Origin: Oscillospiraceae bacterium
GTDB lineage: Bacteria > Bacillota > Clostridia > Oscillospirales > Oscillospiraceae
Direction of reading: 5' to 3'
Assembly: GCA_015067945.1 (NCBI GenBank)
Contig: SVLM01000001.1
Span: forward strand, 1 to 64,000
Length of the DNA: 64,000 nt
The position numbers were made by a program, and so were the translations under genes. The notes under the pieces are model-generated. The model worked only from the letters and a program-made list of their open reading frames with translations, made no database searches and was not told the DNA's origin. The first letter of the stretch is position 1. The number at the start of each line of letters is the position of its first letter. Below are positions 1 to 9,803 of this stretch, one piece after another.

Positions 1-157
1 CACAGAAATGTGGAGGCTCTTTTGTTTCTCTGGACTTGCACCCATCTGCCTGGAAGTGTCCACCGGACACTTCCCGCGGCAGGACGATAGTCTGCCCTAG
101 CCGTGAAAATAGGTAACGCGAACACAAAGAACCAAGCTTCGGTTTGGTTCTTTTTTT
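1..157 (+). ncRNA. Possible 3' part of a structured ncRNA (6S RNA-like), truncated at window start
   Basis: No credible ORF. 10-bp perfect hairpin GGAAGTGTCC-ACC-GGACACTTCC (52-74) nested in CTGCC/GGCAG, preceded by GCACCCATCT, and ending at an intrinsic terminator (126-157). The layout resembles the 3' half of Firmicute 6S RNA, but the 5' half is outside the window. Confidence 0.4.
126..157 (+). terminator. Intrinsic terminator
   Basis: AAAGAACCAAGCTTCGGTTTGGTTCTTTTTTT: stem-loop plus U-run. Confidence 0.85.
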
Positions 158-209
158 ATACTTCAGGATCCTCGAAGTCTCCTCTTCAATGTGGAGGCTG
201 CTGCTATTG

Positions 210-238
210 TTGACAGCAGAAAACACATGTCATATAAT
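210..238 (+). promoter_or_regulatory. SigmaA promoter with consensus hexamers
   Basis: TTGACA (210-215), 17-nt spacer, TATAAT (233-238), about 30 nt before the 271 CDS. Confidence 0.8.
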
Positions 239-270
239 TGTATTATGCTCAATAGGAAGGTAGAAACATA

Positions 271-999
271 ATGGCTACTTGGGTTACACATTTGATAATA
301 GCGGATAAGGTCTTGGAAAGGTTCCCTTGGTTAGACAGACGTGGCTTCTGTGTGGGAAATATTGCTCCAGACTGTAATGTTGAGAATGCTGACTGGTCGT
401 CTTTTACTCCGCCACGATCGGTAACGCACTGGATGTCCGGTGATAGGAAATTGTCGTCCGACAGCGATACATTTTGTGAGGAATATATTATTAAGCGTGG
501 AACGGAGATTCACTCATCGGAGGAATACGCATTTTTACTGGGATACTACGCACATTTAATAGCTGACGCAGCCTTTCAGGTAATGATCCGAGATGATGAC
601 CGTGTGAAATCGGCATGGAGCAGAATTATGCAGCACGAGGAATTTGCGGAAAATTGCGTTGGAATGCCGGAAACCTGGGACTCTATCAAGTTACTTTTTC
701 CGAAAAAGAGCTGGATGAAAGGCATATACACGATAGAGAACGAATACCTGCATGATCACACCAATTGCGGATATTTTACCGAAATTATGCCGTTAAAGGA
801 ATTTCCGGACTACATCGATTACCTTCCTACTGGTTGCATTGTTCGCAAAATCGGTGTAATGGGGTATCTGCCGAAGCGATATGATACTGCCGAGAATTTC
901 CTCGCGATATCCCGTGAAGAGTATGAAGCCTTTATTGAGAACACTGTGCTTATTATCATTGAACGCTTTGAGAAATATCAATTGATGTCAAAGGTATAA
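271..999 (+). CDS. Zinc-dependent phospholipase C-like family protein
   Basis: N-terminal THLIIADKVL, GNIAPDC, SVTHWM and GYYAHLIADAAF motifs typical of the Zn_dep_PLPC-like family. Confidence 0.65.
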   Translation: MATWVTHLIIADKVLERFPWLDRRGFCVGNIAPDCNVENADWSSFTPPRSVTHWMSGDRKLSSDSDTFCEEYIIKRGTEIHSSEEYAFLLGYYAHLIADAAFQVMIRDDDRVKSAWSRIMQHEEFAENCVGMPETWDSIKLLFPKKSWMKGIYTIENEYLHDHTNCGYFTEIMPLKEFPDYIDYLPTGCIVRKIGVMGYLPKRYDTAENFLAISREEYEAFIENTVLIIIERFEKYQLMSKV

Positions 1000-1030
1000 A
1001 ACTAACCAGAAGTAATAATGAGGTGATGGT

Positions 1031-1711
1031 ATGTTTCATGCAGAAGAATATATGCATCAGCTGATTGCGTCGCTGAAGAGCAGATTTGGAGACCGATTGA
1101 TCTATGTAGGTTTGCAGGGTAGCTATATGCGAGGAGAAGCCAATGAGAATAGTGACATTGATCCTATGGTCGTAATTGACGGTTTGTGTGTTGCCGATCT
1201 GGATGTATACAAACAAATCATATCTCAAATGGAATCACCTGAAAAATCCTGCGGTTTTATTTGCGGAAAGCAGGAATTGCTACATTGGAATCCTTTGGAA
1301 ATCTGCCATTTACTCCATACTACAAAGGACTATTACGGAAAACTTACCGTTCTTGTACCCGGATATACGGATACCGATGTCCGGAACTTCGCAAAAATGA
1401 GTGTCAATAACCTGTACCACGAGATCACACATCGCTATATACACGCGTCAACCGAAAAGAATGCTGCGAGGATAGCAGGTTCCTATAGGACAGTTTTCTT
1501 TATCCTGCAAAATGTGCACTACCTGGAAACCGGTGCCTTTGTTACTACAAAAGGAGAGCTTTTGGGACGGTTAACAGGAGAGGATGCAGAAATTCTCGCT
1601 TCGGCGATTGCGCTAAGTAACGGTGAACAACTCCCGCTTGAGCCTGTTTTTTCTTTACTGCATACATGGTGCAAGCATATTTTGCAGCACCTTGGGGATT
1701 TGGGTGGTTAA
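1031..1711 (+). CDS. Nucleotidyltransferase-domain protein (Pol beta superfamily)
   Basis: GSYMRGEANENSDIDPMVVID matches the GS-x-DxD signature. Confidence 0.7.
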   Translation: MFHAEEYMHQLIASLKSRFGDRLIYVGLQGSYMRGEANENSDIDPMVVIDGLCVADLDVYKQIISQMESPEKSCGFICGKQELLHWNPLEICHLLHTTKDYYGKLTVLVPGYTDTDVRNFAKMSVNNLYHEITHRYIHASTEKNAARIAGSYRTVFFILQNVHYLETGAFVTTKGELLGRLTGEDAEILASAIALSNGEQLPLEPVFSLLHTWCKHILQHLGDLGG

Positions 1712-1712
1712 G

Positions 1713-2429
1713 ATGAGCTGTCGAATTGAATGCATATGGGAACACAATGGAGATGATACGCTGCTGTATGCTGTGAATCTGCCGGGAGCCTATACACGAG
1801 GAGAGAATTTGAATGTGGCTGTGTCCAAAATGGCGAATGAAGCTCGCGGTTGGCTGTCCTGGAGTGGTCATGACGCGGCCGACGACATGGAGATTTGTAT
1901 AGTGCAGGATGCAATGTGTGAACTTCAAGTCCGTGATGCTGACTCCGATGTTCTGTTTGTCAGTGAGCGAGCTCCTCTGACTGCGGATGTCTATTATGCA
2001 CTGAAGTCCCTTTGTATGAAATCTGCAACGGATTTTCAAACACTGTACGATGGGATTCCTGACAAGGACAAAAGAGATGCACCTGTTCGCAGAACTTTTT
2101 ACGGTCAAGTCCCCAGAACTGCAAGAGAAATGTATACCCACACAAAGAATGTAAATGCGTACTATTTTGGCGAGATCAATGTGGACGCTGATAATGACGG
2201 AACGATCGTGGAATGTCGCCAGCGTGGCTTTGAAGAACTGGAGAGAAAAATGGATTATTTGAATAATCCGGTGATTGAGGGCAGCTACGGCGAACTGTGG
2301 ACACTTCGTAAGGTGCTTCGCCGGTTTATATGGCATGATCGTATTCACGCGAAGGCAATGTATCGGTTAGCGGTCAGGATGTTTGGAAAGGACGCCATTC
2401 CCGATATGTTTTGCTTTGGAGATCTGTAA
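1713..2429 (+). CDS. Hypothetical protein
   Basis: ORF start chosen at ATG 1713 (MSCRIECIW), directly after the upstream stop; ends overlapping the next ATG (taATG). HDRIHAKAMYR near the C-terminus is DinB-like. Confidence 0.6.
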   Translation: MSCRIECIWEHNGDDTLLYAVNLPGAYTRGENLNVAVSKMANEARGWLSWSGHDAADDMEICIVQDAMCELQVRDADSDVLFVSERAPLTADVYYALKSLCMKSATDFQTLYDGIPDKDKRDAPVRRTFYGQVPRTAREMYTHTKNVNAYYFGEINVDADNDGTIVECRQRGFEELERKMDYLNNPVIEGSYGELWTLRKVLRRFIWHDRIHAKAMYRLAVRMFGKDAIPDMFCFGDL

Positions 2430-3301
2430 TGTACAAAACCTTGAATGAGCATTACCACGAGCTGTATGGCTGTAAAGTCTATAAGCTGAGCATTGATGCC
2501 GGGTTTACTTGCCCTAATCGTGACGGAACGGTCGGCGTTGGCGGCTGCATTTTCTGCTCCGGCGATGGCGGCGGAGAATTTGCGGAAAAGGCCTGTGGCA
2601 GCATCACCCAACAGCTGGAAAATGCAAAAAAACGAGTAGAGCATAAGTGCAAAACCGGCAAGTATATTGCCTATTTTCAGTCCTTTACAAATACGTATGC
2701 TTCAGTGGAAATCCTGCGGGAGCGGTATCTGGAGGCCATGAGCCCGGATTATATCGTCGGTCTGGCCGTTGGTACCCGCCCGGACTGCCTACCGGATGAA
2801 ACGATTGCTTTGCTCGCAGAACTGAACCGGATCAAACGCATTTGTGTGGAGCTGGGATTGCAAACGATCCACCCTGAATCTGCTGACTACATCCGTCGCG
2901 GATATAATAATCATGTGTATTTTGATGCGGTTCATCGGTTGAAGGCAGCTGGATTGGAAGTGGTAACACACATCATTCTCGGCATTCCGGGTGAGACAAT
3001 GGAAATGATGGTGCAAACCACTCGCGAAGTTGTGAGAGCAGGTACGAATGGCGTCAAGTTTCACTTGATGCACGTGCTTAAGGAGACGGATCTGGAGGCA
3101 GACTATTTGGCAGGCCGATTTTCATGCCTGAGTATGGAGGAATACGGCGAAATTCTCAAGCAGTGTCTGGCGGAATTGCCGGATTGCGTTGTGGTTCACC
3201 GTATTACCGGTGATGGAGCGAAGTGTAATTTGATCGCACCGCTATGGTCTGCGGACAAGAAGCGAGTCCTAAACTATCTAAACCATATACTAAAGGCGTG
3301 A
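2429..3301 (+). CDS. TIGR01212/YhcC-type radical SAM protein
   Basis: MYKTLNEHYHELYGCKVYKLSIDAGFTCPNRDGTVGVGGCIFCS and ELGLQTIHPESADYIRRGYN. Confidence 0.85.
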   Translation: MYKTLNEHYHELYGCKVYKLSIDAGFTCPNRDGTVGVGGCIFCSGDGGGEFAEKACGSITQQLENAKKRVEHKCKTGKYIAYFQSFTNTYASVEILRERYLEAMSPDYIVGLAVGTRPDCLPDETIALLAELNRIKRICVELGLQTIHPESADYIRRGYNNHVYFDAVHRLKAAGLEVVTHIILGIPGETMEMMVQTTREVVRAGTNGVKFHLMHVLKETDLEADYLAGRFSCLSMEEYGEILKQCLAELPDCVVVHRITGDGAKCNLIAPLWSADKKRVLNYLNHILKA

Positions 3302-3325
3302 TTCCTTGGAATCACGCCCTTTTAT
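3295..3325. terminator. Bidirectional terminator between convergent genes
   Basis: GGCGTGATTCC-TTGG-AATCACGCC followed by a T-rich run. Confidence 0.75.
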
Positions 3326-3341
3326 CTGGATTAGGTACTTT

Positions 3342-3893
3342 TTACAGTGCAAAATGTTCCCGAATCATATGGGCAACTGCGTCGGGTTCCAAGTGGGTAT
3401 TATCAATGCGAATGTAGTTTTCAAAGGGAATCTCACCGGGATTGCTCTGCAAACGATATTTCTGATCGTCATGCAGTAATCTTTGTCGGGATTGCTCCAG
3501 ATTCCGTTTAGATGCCTTGTTTGCCAAACGATTGGTGGTTTCATTGCGTTGCAAACGGGTTTCCTGGTTTGCAACCAGCTCTACATAGTAGATTTCAGAA
3601 CCCACATTTTTGAAAATTTCTGTCACATGAGCTACATAATCCCAATCCTCCTGTCGGTCAAACGCCCACATAAAGGTGAAAATCATACCATCGTTATCGC
3701 TTTGGGAAAATGCACGGAAAAACACATCCCGCAATTCATAGATGGTTTTGTTGTCATAATAGCCCAGCACCTCGATCACCGGTTCAATGGCCATATGGTT
3801 GTGAAACAGCCGCAGACCGGTCTGTTTCATCAGTTCCTGACCGACACTCATTTTGCCCACGGCGGCACTGCCGAATATCAATACAAGTTTCAT
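3342..3893 (-). CDS. P-loop ATPase/kinase-like protein
   Basis: MKLVLIFGSAAVGKMSVGQEL Walker A-like motif; AGGAG RBS upstream of ATG 3893. Confidence 0.65.
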   Translation of the reverse strand: MKLVLIFGSAAVGKMSVGQELMKQTGLRLFHNHMAIEPVIEVLGYYDNKTIYELRDVFFRAFSQSDNDGMIFTFMWAFDRQEDWDYVAHVTEIFKNVGSEIYYVELVANQETRLQRNETTNRLANKASKRNLEQSRQRLLHDDQKYRLQSNPGEIPFENYIRIDNTHLEPDAVAHMIREHFAL

Positions 3894-3928
3894 ATCTATT
3901 TCTCCTAAATGAAAGGAAATATGCAGTT

Positions 3929-4879
3929 TCAGGGTCTGTTTACAACATTCTGCTGCGTGCCGGTCAGGAAGCCATTTATATTTGCTTCGGTAATATTCAT
4001 AATCCTTTGCCGGGCTTCGAGAGGAGCCCATGCCATGTGGGGGGTTAAAATGCAATTTTTAGCACCCAGCAGGGGAGAATTGGCGGGGATCGGTTCCGCG
4101 GATACCACATCTGCTGCATAACCACGAAGCTTACCGGATGCAAGGGCGTCGGCAACGGCTTGTTCATCGATCAAACCTCCCCGGGCGGTGTTCAGCAGAA
4201 TCGCACCGTTTTTCATTTTGGTTAGGAAGGTCGCGTTGATCATGCCGGTGTTTTCCGGGAATAGGGGGCAATGCAGGGTGATCACATCAGATTCGGCAAG
4301 CAGCGTATCCAGATCCACATAGCTGTGTTCCGGCCGTTGGGTGCGGCTGTATGCAATCACACGCATACCAAAAGCACGGGCAATATTGCCCACTGCCTGA
4401 CCGATTGCACCGTAGCCAATAATACCCAAGGTCTTGCCTGCAAGCTCCATTTGGGGTGTTTTCCAGTAACAAAAATCGGGACACGCCGTCCAAACGCCAC
4501 TGTGAACGGAGTCGCTGTGCAGACCGACCCGATGGCACAGTTCCAGCAGCAGGGCAAAGGTAAACTGTGCCACAGAATCGGTGCCGTAGCCGGGAACGTT
4601 GCAAACCGGTATGCCACGCTCGGCGGCGGCCTGGCAGTCAACCACATTGTAACCGGTGGCTAGTACGCAAATGAGCTTGATATTCGGACACTGTTCCAAA
4701 ACGGTTCTTGTGATCGGCACCTTGTTCAAAAGAACGATTTCGCTGTTGTCGATGCGTTGAATGGTCAGTTCCTCATTTTCGGTGCGGTCATAGTATGTCA
4801 GTTCACCGAACTGCCGGATCTGATCCCAGCTCAGGTCGCCGGGATTCAGAGCGTGGCCATCTAAAATGACAATTTTCAT
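3929..4879 (-). CDS. D-2-hydroxyacid dehydrogenase (glycerate/hydroxypyruvate reductase-like)
   Basis: LGIIGYGAIGQAVG NAD-binding motif, NTARGGLIDEQAVADAL, LTPHMAWAPLEARQR. Confidence 0.88.
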   Translation of the reverse strand: MKIVILDGHALNPGDLSWDQIRQFGELTYYDRTENEELTIQRIDNSEIVLLNKVPITRTVLEQCPNIKLICVLATGYNVVDCQAAAERGIPVCNVPGYGTDSVAQFTFALLLELCHRVGLHSDSVHSGVWTACPDFCYWKTPQMELAGKTLGIIGYGAIGQAVGNIARAFGMRVIAYSRTQRPEHSYVDLDTLLAESDVITLHCPLFPENTGMINATFLTKMKNGAILLNTARGGLIDEQAVADALASGKLRGYAADVVSAEPIPANSPLLGAKNCILTPHMAWAPLEARQRIMNITEANINGFLTGTQQNVVNRP

Positions 4880-4944
4880 GAAAATACCTCCTTGCAAAGC
4901 AGGCTGTTTTTTGATAGGATTAAGAAAAACACTGTGAGGTGCAT

Positions 4945-5577
4945 ATGCGGATTCTTTATCAAGATGCCGACATACTGGTGTGTATCAAGCCGCCCCGGGT
5001 GCTGTCCACCGACGAGCCCGGCGGTCTGCCGGAACTGGTACGCCGGGAATTGAATATGCCCCAAGCTGATTTACGAACAGTTCACCGACTCGATCGGGTA
5101 GTCAGCGGCGTGATGGTACTGGCCCGCAATGCAAAGTCTGCCTCAGAGTTGTCCCGGCAGATCCGGGAAGATGTGTTTCAAAAGGAGTACCTGGCCGTTG
5201 TACACGGCTGCCCTGAAGTCCAAACCGGCACACTGACGGACTTGCTGATGCGTGAGAAGGCCCGAAAGATGACTTTTGTTGCGGAGCAACCCGGCAAGGG
5301 CGTCCAGGAAGCGGTGTTGGATTATGCTGTGGTGGGCGGTGCGGATGGACTTAGCAAGGTCAAAATCGATTTAAAGACCGGCCGCACCCACCAGATCCGG
5401 GTGCAGTTTGCAAGCCGTGGGATGCCGTTAGTAGGGGAGCGGAAGTACGCGACACTGGAGGATTCCTGCGAGATTGCACTTTGGTCACACCGTATTGCCT
5501 TTTTTCATCCGATCCAAGATAAGTGGTTAGAATTTGCTCAGGAGCCACCGGCAGAATATCCTTGGAATACATTGTAG
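4945..5577 (+). CDS. RluA-family pseudouridine synthase
   Basis: TVHRLDRVVSGVMVLARN and KTGRTHQIRVQFASRGMPLVGERKY. Confidence 0.85.
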   Translation: MRILYQDADILVCIKPPRVLSTDEPGGLPELVRRELNMPQADLRTVHRLDRVVSGVMVLARNAKSASELSRQIREDVFQKEYLAVVHGCPEVQTGTLTDLLMREKARKMTFVAEQPGKGVQEAVLDYAVVGGADGLSKVKIDLKTGRTHQIRVQFASRGMPLVGERKYATLEDSCEIALWSHRIAFFHPIQDKWLEFAQEPPAEYPWNTL

Positions 5578-5602
5578 CACAGAAACCAAAGGAGGGCAAT
5601 CT

Positions 5603-5860
5603 ATGGAACACTATAAGTTCGTAAAAAATGAGAAATGTGAGTATTTTCCCTGCCATCAAGGAGCGGATCCGGCTAATTTCAGCTGCTTGTTCTGCTATTG
5701 TCCACTGTATGCTTTGGGGGAAAACTGCGGCGGTAATTACGTTTATACCCAGCAGGGAATCAAGGATTGCACCAATTGCCTGAAGCCTCACCGCCCGGAA
5801 AATTACGATAAGATTATGGAGAAAATGTCCCTTGTAATGGAGCTGGCCAAGAAACGGTGA
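5603..5860 (+). CDS. Cysteine-rich small-domain protein
   Basis: Conserved Cys layout CEYFPCHQG..FSCLFCYCPLY..CGGNY..GIKDCTNCLKPH; GGAGGG RBS. Confidence 0.7.
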   Translation: MEHYKFVKNEKCEYFPCHQGADPANFSCLFCYCPLYALGENCGGNYVYTQQGIKDCTNCLKPHRPENYDKIMEKMSLVMELAKKR

Positions 5861-5895
5861 TCCCGTTTCTGCATATATCGGAGGATTGGATTAGG

Positions 5896-6834
5896 ATGCG
5901 AAAGATTATTATCGTTTGCCTGATTGCAGCAGGCATTATCCTTGTCTGTTTGGGCGTTTATATCGGCATTCGCATATGGCAGGAGAATCAAATAACCTTT
6001 ACAATTGAAGACACCCTGCCCGACGGTAAAGGACAAAAAGCGACAGTTATTCTTCTTGGGGGTCAGTCTAATGCATCGGGCTGCAGTCTTGATGAATACC
6101 TGAGGAAAAATGTGCCCGCCGAGAAGTATGCTGAGTACGAAAACGGGTACGACAACGTTTACATTAACTACATCTCCGGTTCCCATGTGTCCAATGGGTT
6201 CGTCAAATGTGCCACCTTGCAGGGGGAGCTGGACGGAGCTTTTGGCCCGGAACTGGGGCTCGCTGAAAAACTACACGAACTGTATCCGGACAGACTGTTT
6301 TTTATTATCAAGTGTGCATGGGGTGGAACCAATTTGTTTGAGCAATGGTTATCACCCAGCAGCTGCGGTTGGACGGGGGAACTATATCAGAAATTTGTTG
6401 CATTTGCACAGGCCAATATGCAGTATCTTGCAGATAAGAATTACGATGCTGTAATTGAGGGTATGTGCTGGATGCAAGGAGAGTCCGATTCCTTTAGTGT
6501 TGAGCACGCCACCGGCTATGAGCAGCATTTATCCAACTTTATCAAAGATATTCGCGACAAGCTGAGTCAATATGCTTCCAGCGATGGCATTGCCTTTGTG
6601 GATGCCTTTATTGCGGATAATCCAGTTTATTGGGTATATTGTGACGATGTGAATCAATCAAAAGTGGCTGTGGCAGAAAAGTCACACATGAATGTGGTAA
6701 TTGATACGCTGTCTATCGGACTATCCTGCGACCGTGAACCGGAAGGGAATCCCGATATGGCACATTATGATTCCCTCAGTGAATTAAAGCTGGGGCATCT
6801 ATTCGCTGAAGAAATTGCAAAGTTTATTGAATGA
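5896..6834 (+). CDS. Membrane-anchored sialate O-acetylesterase-like (SASA/SGNH) protein
   Basis: N-terminal TM helix, VILLGGQSNASG motif, GMCWMQGESDS. Confidence 0.75.
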   Translation: MRKIIIVCLIAAGIILVCLGVYIGIRIWQENQITFTIEDTLPDGKGQKATVILLGGQSNASGCSLDEYLRKNVPAEKYAEYENGYDNVYINYISGSHVSNGFVKCATLQGELDGAFGPELGLAEKLHELYPDRLFFIIKCAWGGTNLFEQWLSPSSCGWTGELYQKFVAFAQANMQYLADKNYDAVIEGMCWMQGESDSFSVEHATGYEQHLSNFIKDIRDKLSQYASSDGIAFVDAFIADNPVYWVYCDDVNQSKVAVAEKSHMNVVIDTLSIGLSCDREPEGNPDMAHYDSLSELKLGHLFAEEIAKFIE

Positions 6835-6945
6835 TCAATATTACCGGCAACGCTCATCCGCGTTGCATTTAGAACGGTTCAAATCCCTCCACCAAAATAC
6901 CGTGCCAAAGAAAAAGGACCACCCAGTGGGTGGTCTTTTCTTTGG

Positions 6946-7033
6946 CGGAGATGGAGGGATTTGAACCCCCGCACGTCTTGCGACGCCTAGCGGATTTCGA
7001 ATCCGCACCCTTCAGCCGCTTGGGTACATCTCC
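6946..7033 (-). tRNA. tRNA-Ser(CGA)
   Basis: Acceptor stem GGAGATG/CATCTCC, anticodon arm GCGGA-TTCGAAA-TCCGC, long variable arm, T-loop GGTTCAAATCC. Confidence 0.93.
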
Positions 7034-7147
7034 GTAAGCCATGACATTATATCAGTCCAACCGTAAAAAATCAAGTGTCATATATTCGATAATTACCAAT
7101 CACTTCCTGAAAATAATGCACATATCTGACAAAATTCCGCATTGGGG

Positions 7148-7176
7148 TTGCATATGTGTGCGAACCGTGGTACTAT
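7148..7176 (+). promoter_or_regulatory. Putative sigmaA promoter
   Basis: TTGCAT (7148-7153), 17-nt spacer, TACTAT (7171-7176). Confidence 0.6.
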
Positions 7177-7208
7177 TGTGTAACGAATCTATATAAGGAG
7201 ACATTGAT

Positions 7209-9686
7209 ATGAAAAAGCTACTGGCTATTTTACTTGTAGTTTGCTTTTTGCTCTCGCTGGCTGCTTGTGGCAGCGTGGACAATCCTACTACGAATAACAG
7301 CACTCCGACGATTGGAATCACCCCCACTGAAAATAACGGTGGTACGTCTATGTCGACGGAACCCTTACAAGGATTCACTGAGCCGACGCAAGCGACAACT
7401 GCTCCGACTCAGGGGACTACCGAGCCTACCCAGGGCACAACCCAACCTACTCAGGGTGCAACTGAGCCAACTCAGGGTGCAACTGAGCCGACTCAGGGTG
7501 CAACTGAGCCCACGCAGGCTCCCACCGAACCGACGCAGCAGCCAACGGAGCCTAACAATCCGGGTCAGGAAACCCTTGCCGATCAGTGGCGTAATACCTA
7601 CGACTGCATCACAATTCATGAAGCTTTTGGCATTTGCGATGCAGCCGGCAGCACAAAGAGCGAACGGTATTACCTGATTGGTACGGTGATCTCCGTCAGC
7701 GACAACTATTATGGCAACATGATGATTCAGGATGCCACCGGCCAGCTGCTGGTCTACGGTTCCTACAGCTCCGACGGCGTAGACCGCTACGGCGACATTG
7801 CGGGTAATGTACCCGTTGCAGGCGATGTGGTTCTGTTTTACGGCAACTTCATGACCTATAACGGCACCCGTGAAATGTACAGCGGCTGGATCATTGATTT
7901 CTTTACACCGGGACAGAACAACTCCGGCTCCAATAATGACTCCGGCACCACCGGTACCGCACACACCTATAATACCTTCACAGCACAGGAGAAATCCCTG
8001 ATTACGGGCAAGATCGGTTTTGTGATTCCGTTCATTCCTTGTGATGAGTACTATGTGGAAGAATACAGCTACGACGATGAGGTTGGCATTAACTTTTACG
8101 CCTTCGGCAATACACCTGCTGAGTTTACCGAATATCTGAAGCTGTTTAATCAGTATACCTTCGACTATACCGATCAGGACGAATACGGTGATACATGGTA
8201 TTTCTATACCTATGGCAATGTGCTGATCGATGTTACCCACTATTATTATGAGGGTGACTATGTTGTCGATCTTTACGCATATATCGAATCCTCCGGCGGT
8301 GGCAACTCCGGCGGCTCAGGAAACGACAATTCCGGTAACGAAGGCGGCAGCTCCACGGATGCCGATGTCATCACAAATGCCGGTGCCGGTCTGCCTGCAG
8401 ATCCGGACGGCGTGTTCGATGTGGACTTTACCGATGCGGATAAGGTTAAGGACGTTACTGATCAGGGCTACTATCTGGACGGCTGTCCCACCACCGGATC
8501 TCCTGCGGTTTTGGTGATTCCGGTAGAGTTCAGTGATGTTCTGGCATCCAGTAAGGGTTACACCACCGATAAGCTGGTTGCTGCTTTTGCCAAGAACGGC
8601 CAAACCGACTATTATTCCGTTTACGACTACTACTATATCTCCAGCTATGGCCAGCTGGAGCTGGATATCACCGTGTTGGACTTCTGGTTCAAGCCCAAGT
8701 ACAACAGCACTTATTACTACAACGCAACGGATGACTATTACGGCGAGGAAATGGCTATCGGTGACCAGCTTGTTCTGGACGAAGCACTTGCGTATCTGGC
8801 AGGTATCATGGATTTGTCGGACTTCGATTCCGATAACAATGGTATTATCGATGCGGTGGTTCTTGTCAATACCCTGGATATTGGTGAGGAGGATTTCTAC
8901 TGGGCATATCGCTACTGGAACACCTACACCGATGATGACGGTTACTTCTACGAATACGACGGTGTCAGTGCCAATGACTATCTTTGGGCATCCTATCAGT
9001 TCCTCTATGAGACCTACGACAGCGAGGGTAACGCGATTTACGATCCCGGCACGATGAATACCTACACATTTATTCATGAGTTTGCACATATCCTCGGTGC
9101 GGATGACTACTATGACACCGAGTATATAAACGATCCTATGGCTGGCTGTGATATCATGGACACCCTGCTTGGCGACCATAATCCCTATACAAAGTTCAAT
9201 TATGGATGGCTTACTTCATCCCGGCTGGTGGTCACGAATTCCAGCGTTACACTGCAGCTTGAGGACTTCTCGAAAAACGGTGACACCATCATCATTGCCA
9301 ATAACTGGGATGAAAAGCTCGGTGTCTATCAGGAGTACTATGTACTGGCCTACTACAAGAACACCGGCCTGAACAGCGGCGACGCGGGATACTTCTCCCG
9401 GGATGGTGTGGTTGTCTATCATGTGAATGCTTCGCTGTATAAGGAAACCTATGAAGGTGAAACTTACTACGATATTTACAACACCAATACCGATCCTTCC
9501 GGCTCCTACGGCACAGAGGATAACCTGATAGAGTACGTTAAGTCTGCTCAGGATACATACACCTATATTGCCGGAGACACTCTGCCTACCCAGACTGATG
9601 ATCTTGGCAATACTCTGGGCTATACCTTCACAGTCAATTCCATTAACGCAGATTACGCAACCATAACCTTCACTGCGATTGGCTAA
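7209..9686 (+). CDS. Secreted M6-family metalloprotease lipoprotein with Thr/Pro-rich spacer
   Basis: Lipobox LAACG; (EPTQGAT)n linker; region resembling an OB-fold; zinc motif FIHEFAHILGADDYYD, then DIMD and FNYGWL. Confidence 0.85.
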   Translation: MKKLLAILLVVCFLLSLAACGSVDNPTTNNSTPTIGITPTENNGGTSMSTEPLQGFTEPTQATTAPTQGTTEPTQGTTQPTQGATEPTQGATEPTQGATEPTQAPTEPTQQPTEPNNPGQETLADQWRNTYDCITIHEAFGICDAAGSTKSERYYLIGTVISVSDNYYGNMMIQDATGQLLVYGSYSSDGVDRYGDIAGNVPVAGDVVLFYGNFMTYNGTREMYSGWIIDFFTPGQNNSGSNNDSGTTGTAHTYNTFTAQEKSLITGKIGFVIPFIPCDEYYVEEYSYDDEVGINFYAFGNTPAEFTEYLKLFNQYTFDYTDQDEYGDTWYFYTYGNVLIDVTHYYYEGDYVVDLYAYIESSGGGNSGGSGNDNSGNEGGSSTDADVITNAGAGLPADPDGVFDVDFTDADKVKDVTDQGYYLDGCPTTGSPAVLVIPVEFSDVLASSKGYTTDKLVAAFAKNGQTDYYSVYDYYYISSYGQLELDITVLDFWFKPKYNSTYYYNATDDYYGEEMAIGDQLVLDEALAYLAGIMDLSDFDSDNNGIIDAVVLVNTLDIGEEDFYWAYRYWNTYTDDDGYFYEYDGVSANDYLWASYQFLYETYDSEGNAIYDPGTMNTYTFIHEFAHILGADDYYDTEYINDPMAGCDIMDTLLGDHNPYTKFNYGWLTSSRLVVTNSSVTLQLEDFSKNGDTIIIANNWDEKLGVYQEYYVLAYYKNTGLNSGDAGYFSRDGVVVYHVNASLYKETYEGETYYDIYNTNTDPSGSYGTEDNLIEYVKSAQDTYTYIAGDTLPTQTDDLGNTLGYTFTVNSINADYATITFTAIG
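7455..7517 (+). repeat. 21-nt tandem repeat (3 copies) encoding GATEPTQ
   Basis: GGTGCAACTGAGCCNACKCAG at 7455, 7476 and 7497. Confidence 0.9.
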
Positions 9687-9701
9687 GACGAGCGTAAAAT
9701 G

Positions 9702-9735
9702 GCGGCAGGCTACGAAAGTTGCCTGCCGCATTTCT
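9702..9735 (+). terminator. Intrinsic terminator
   Basis: GCGGCAGGC-TACGAAAGTT-GCCTGCCGC then ATTTCTG. Confidence 0.6.
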
Positions 9736-9803
9736 GTAATTTTCCATAGCTTTTTGTCGAAAACTGTGCTATAATCATGCCATAAAAAGCAAGAGGTTAC
9801 AAT

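Noticed and set aside
1545-2348. 267-aa minus-strand ORF across two genes
   Set aside because: Overlaps two sense genes with good start/stop coupling; no domain recognisable.
6946-7033. tRNA-Ser as an integration site for a mobile element
   Set aside because: No integrase, att-like repeat or mobile genes nearby.
7455-7517. Short direct repeats as a CRISPR-like array
   Set aside because: Units are contiguous without spacers and in frame with a protein linker.
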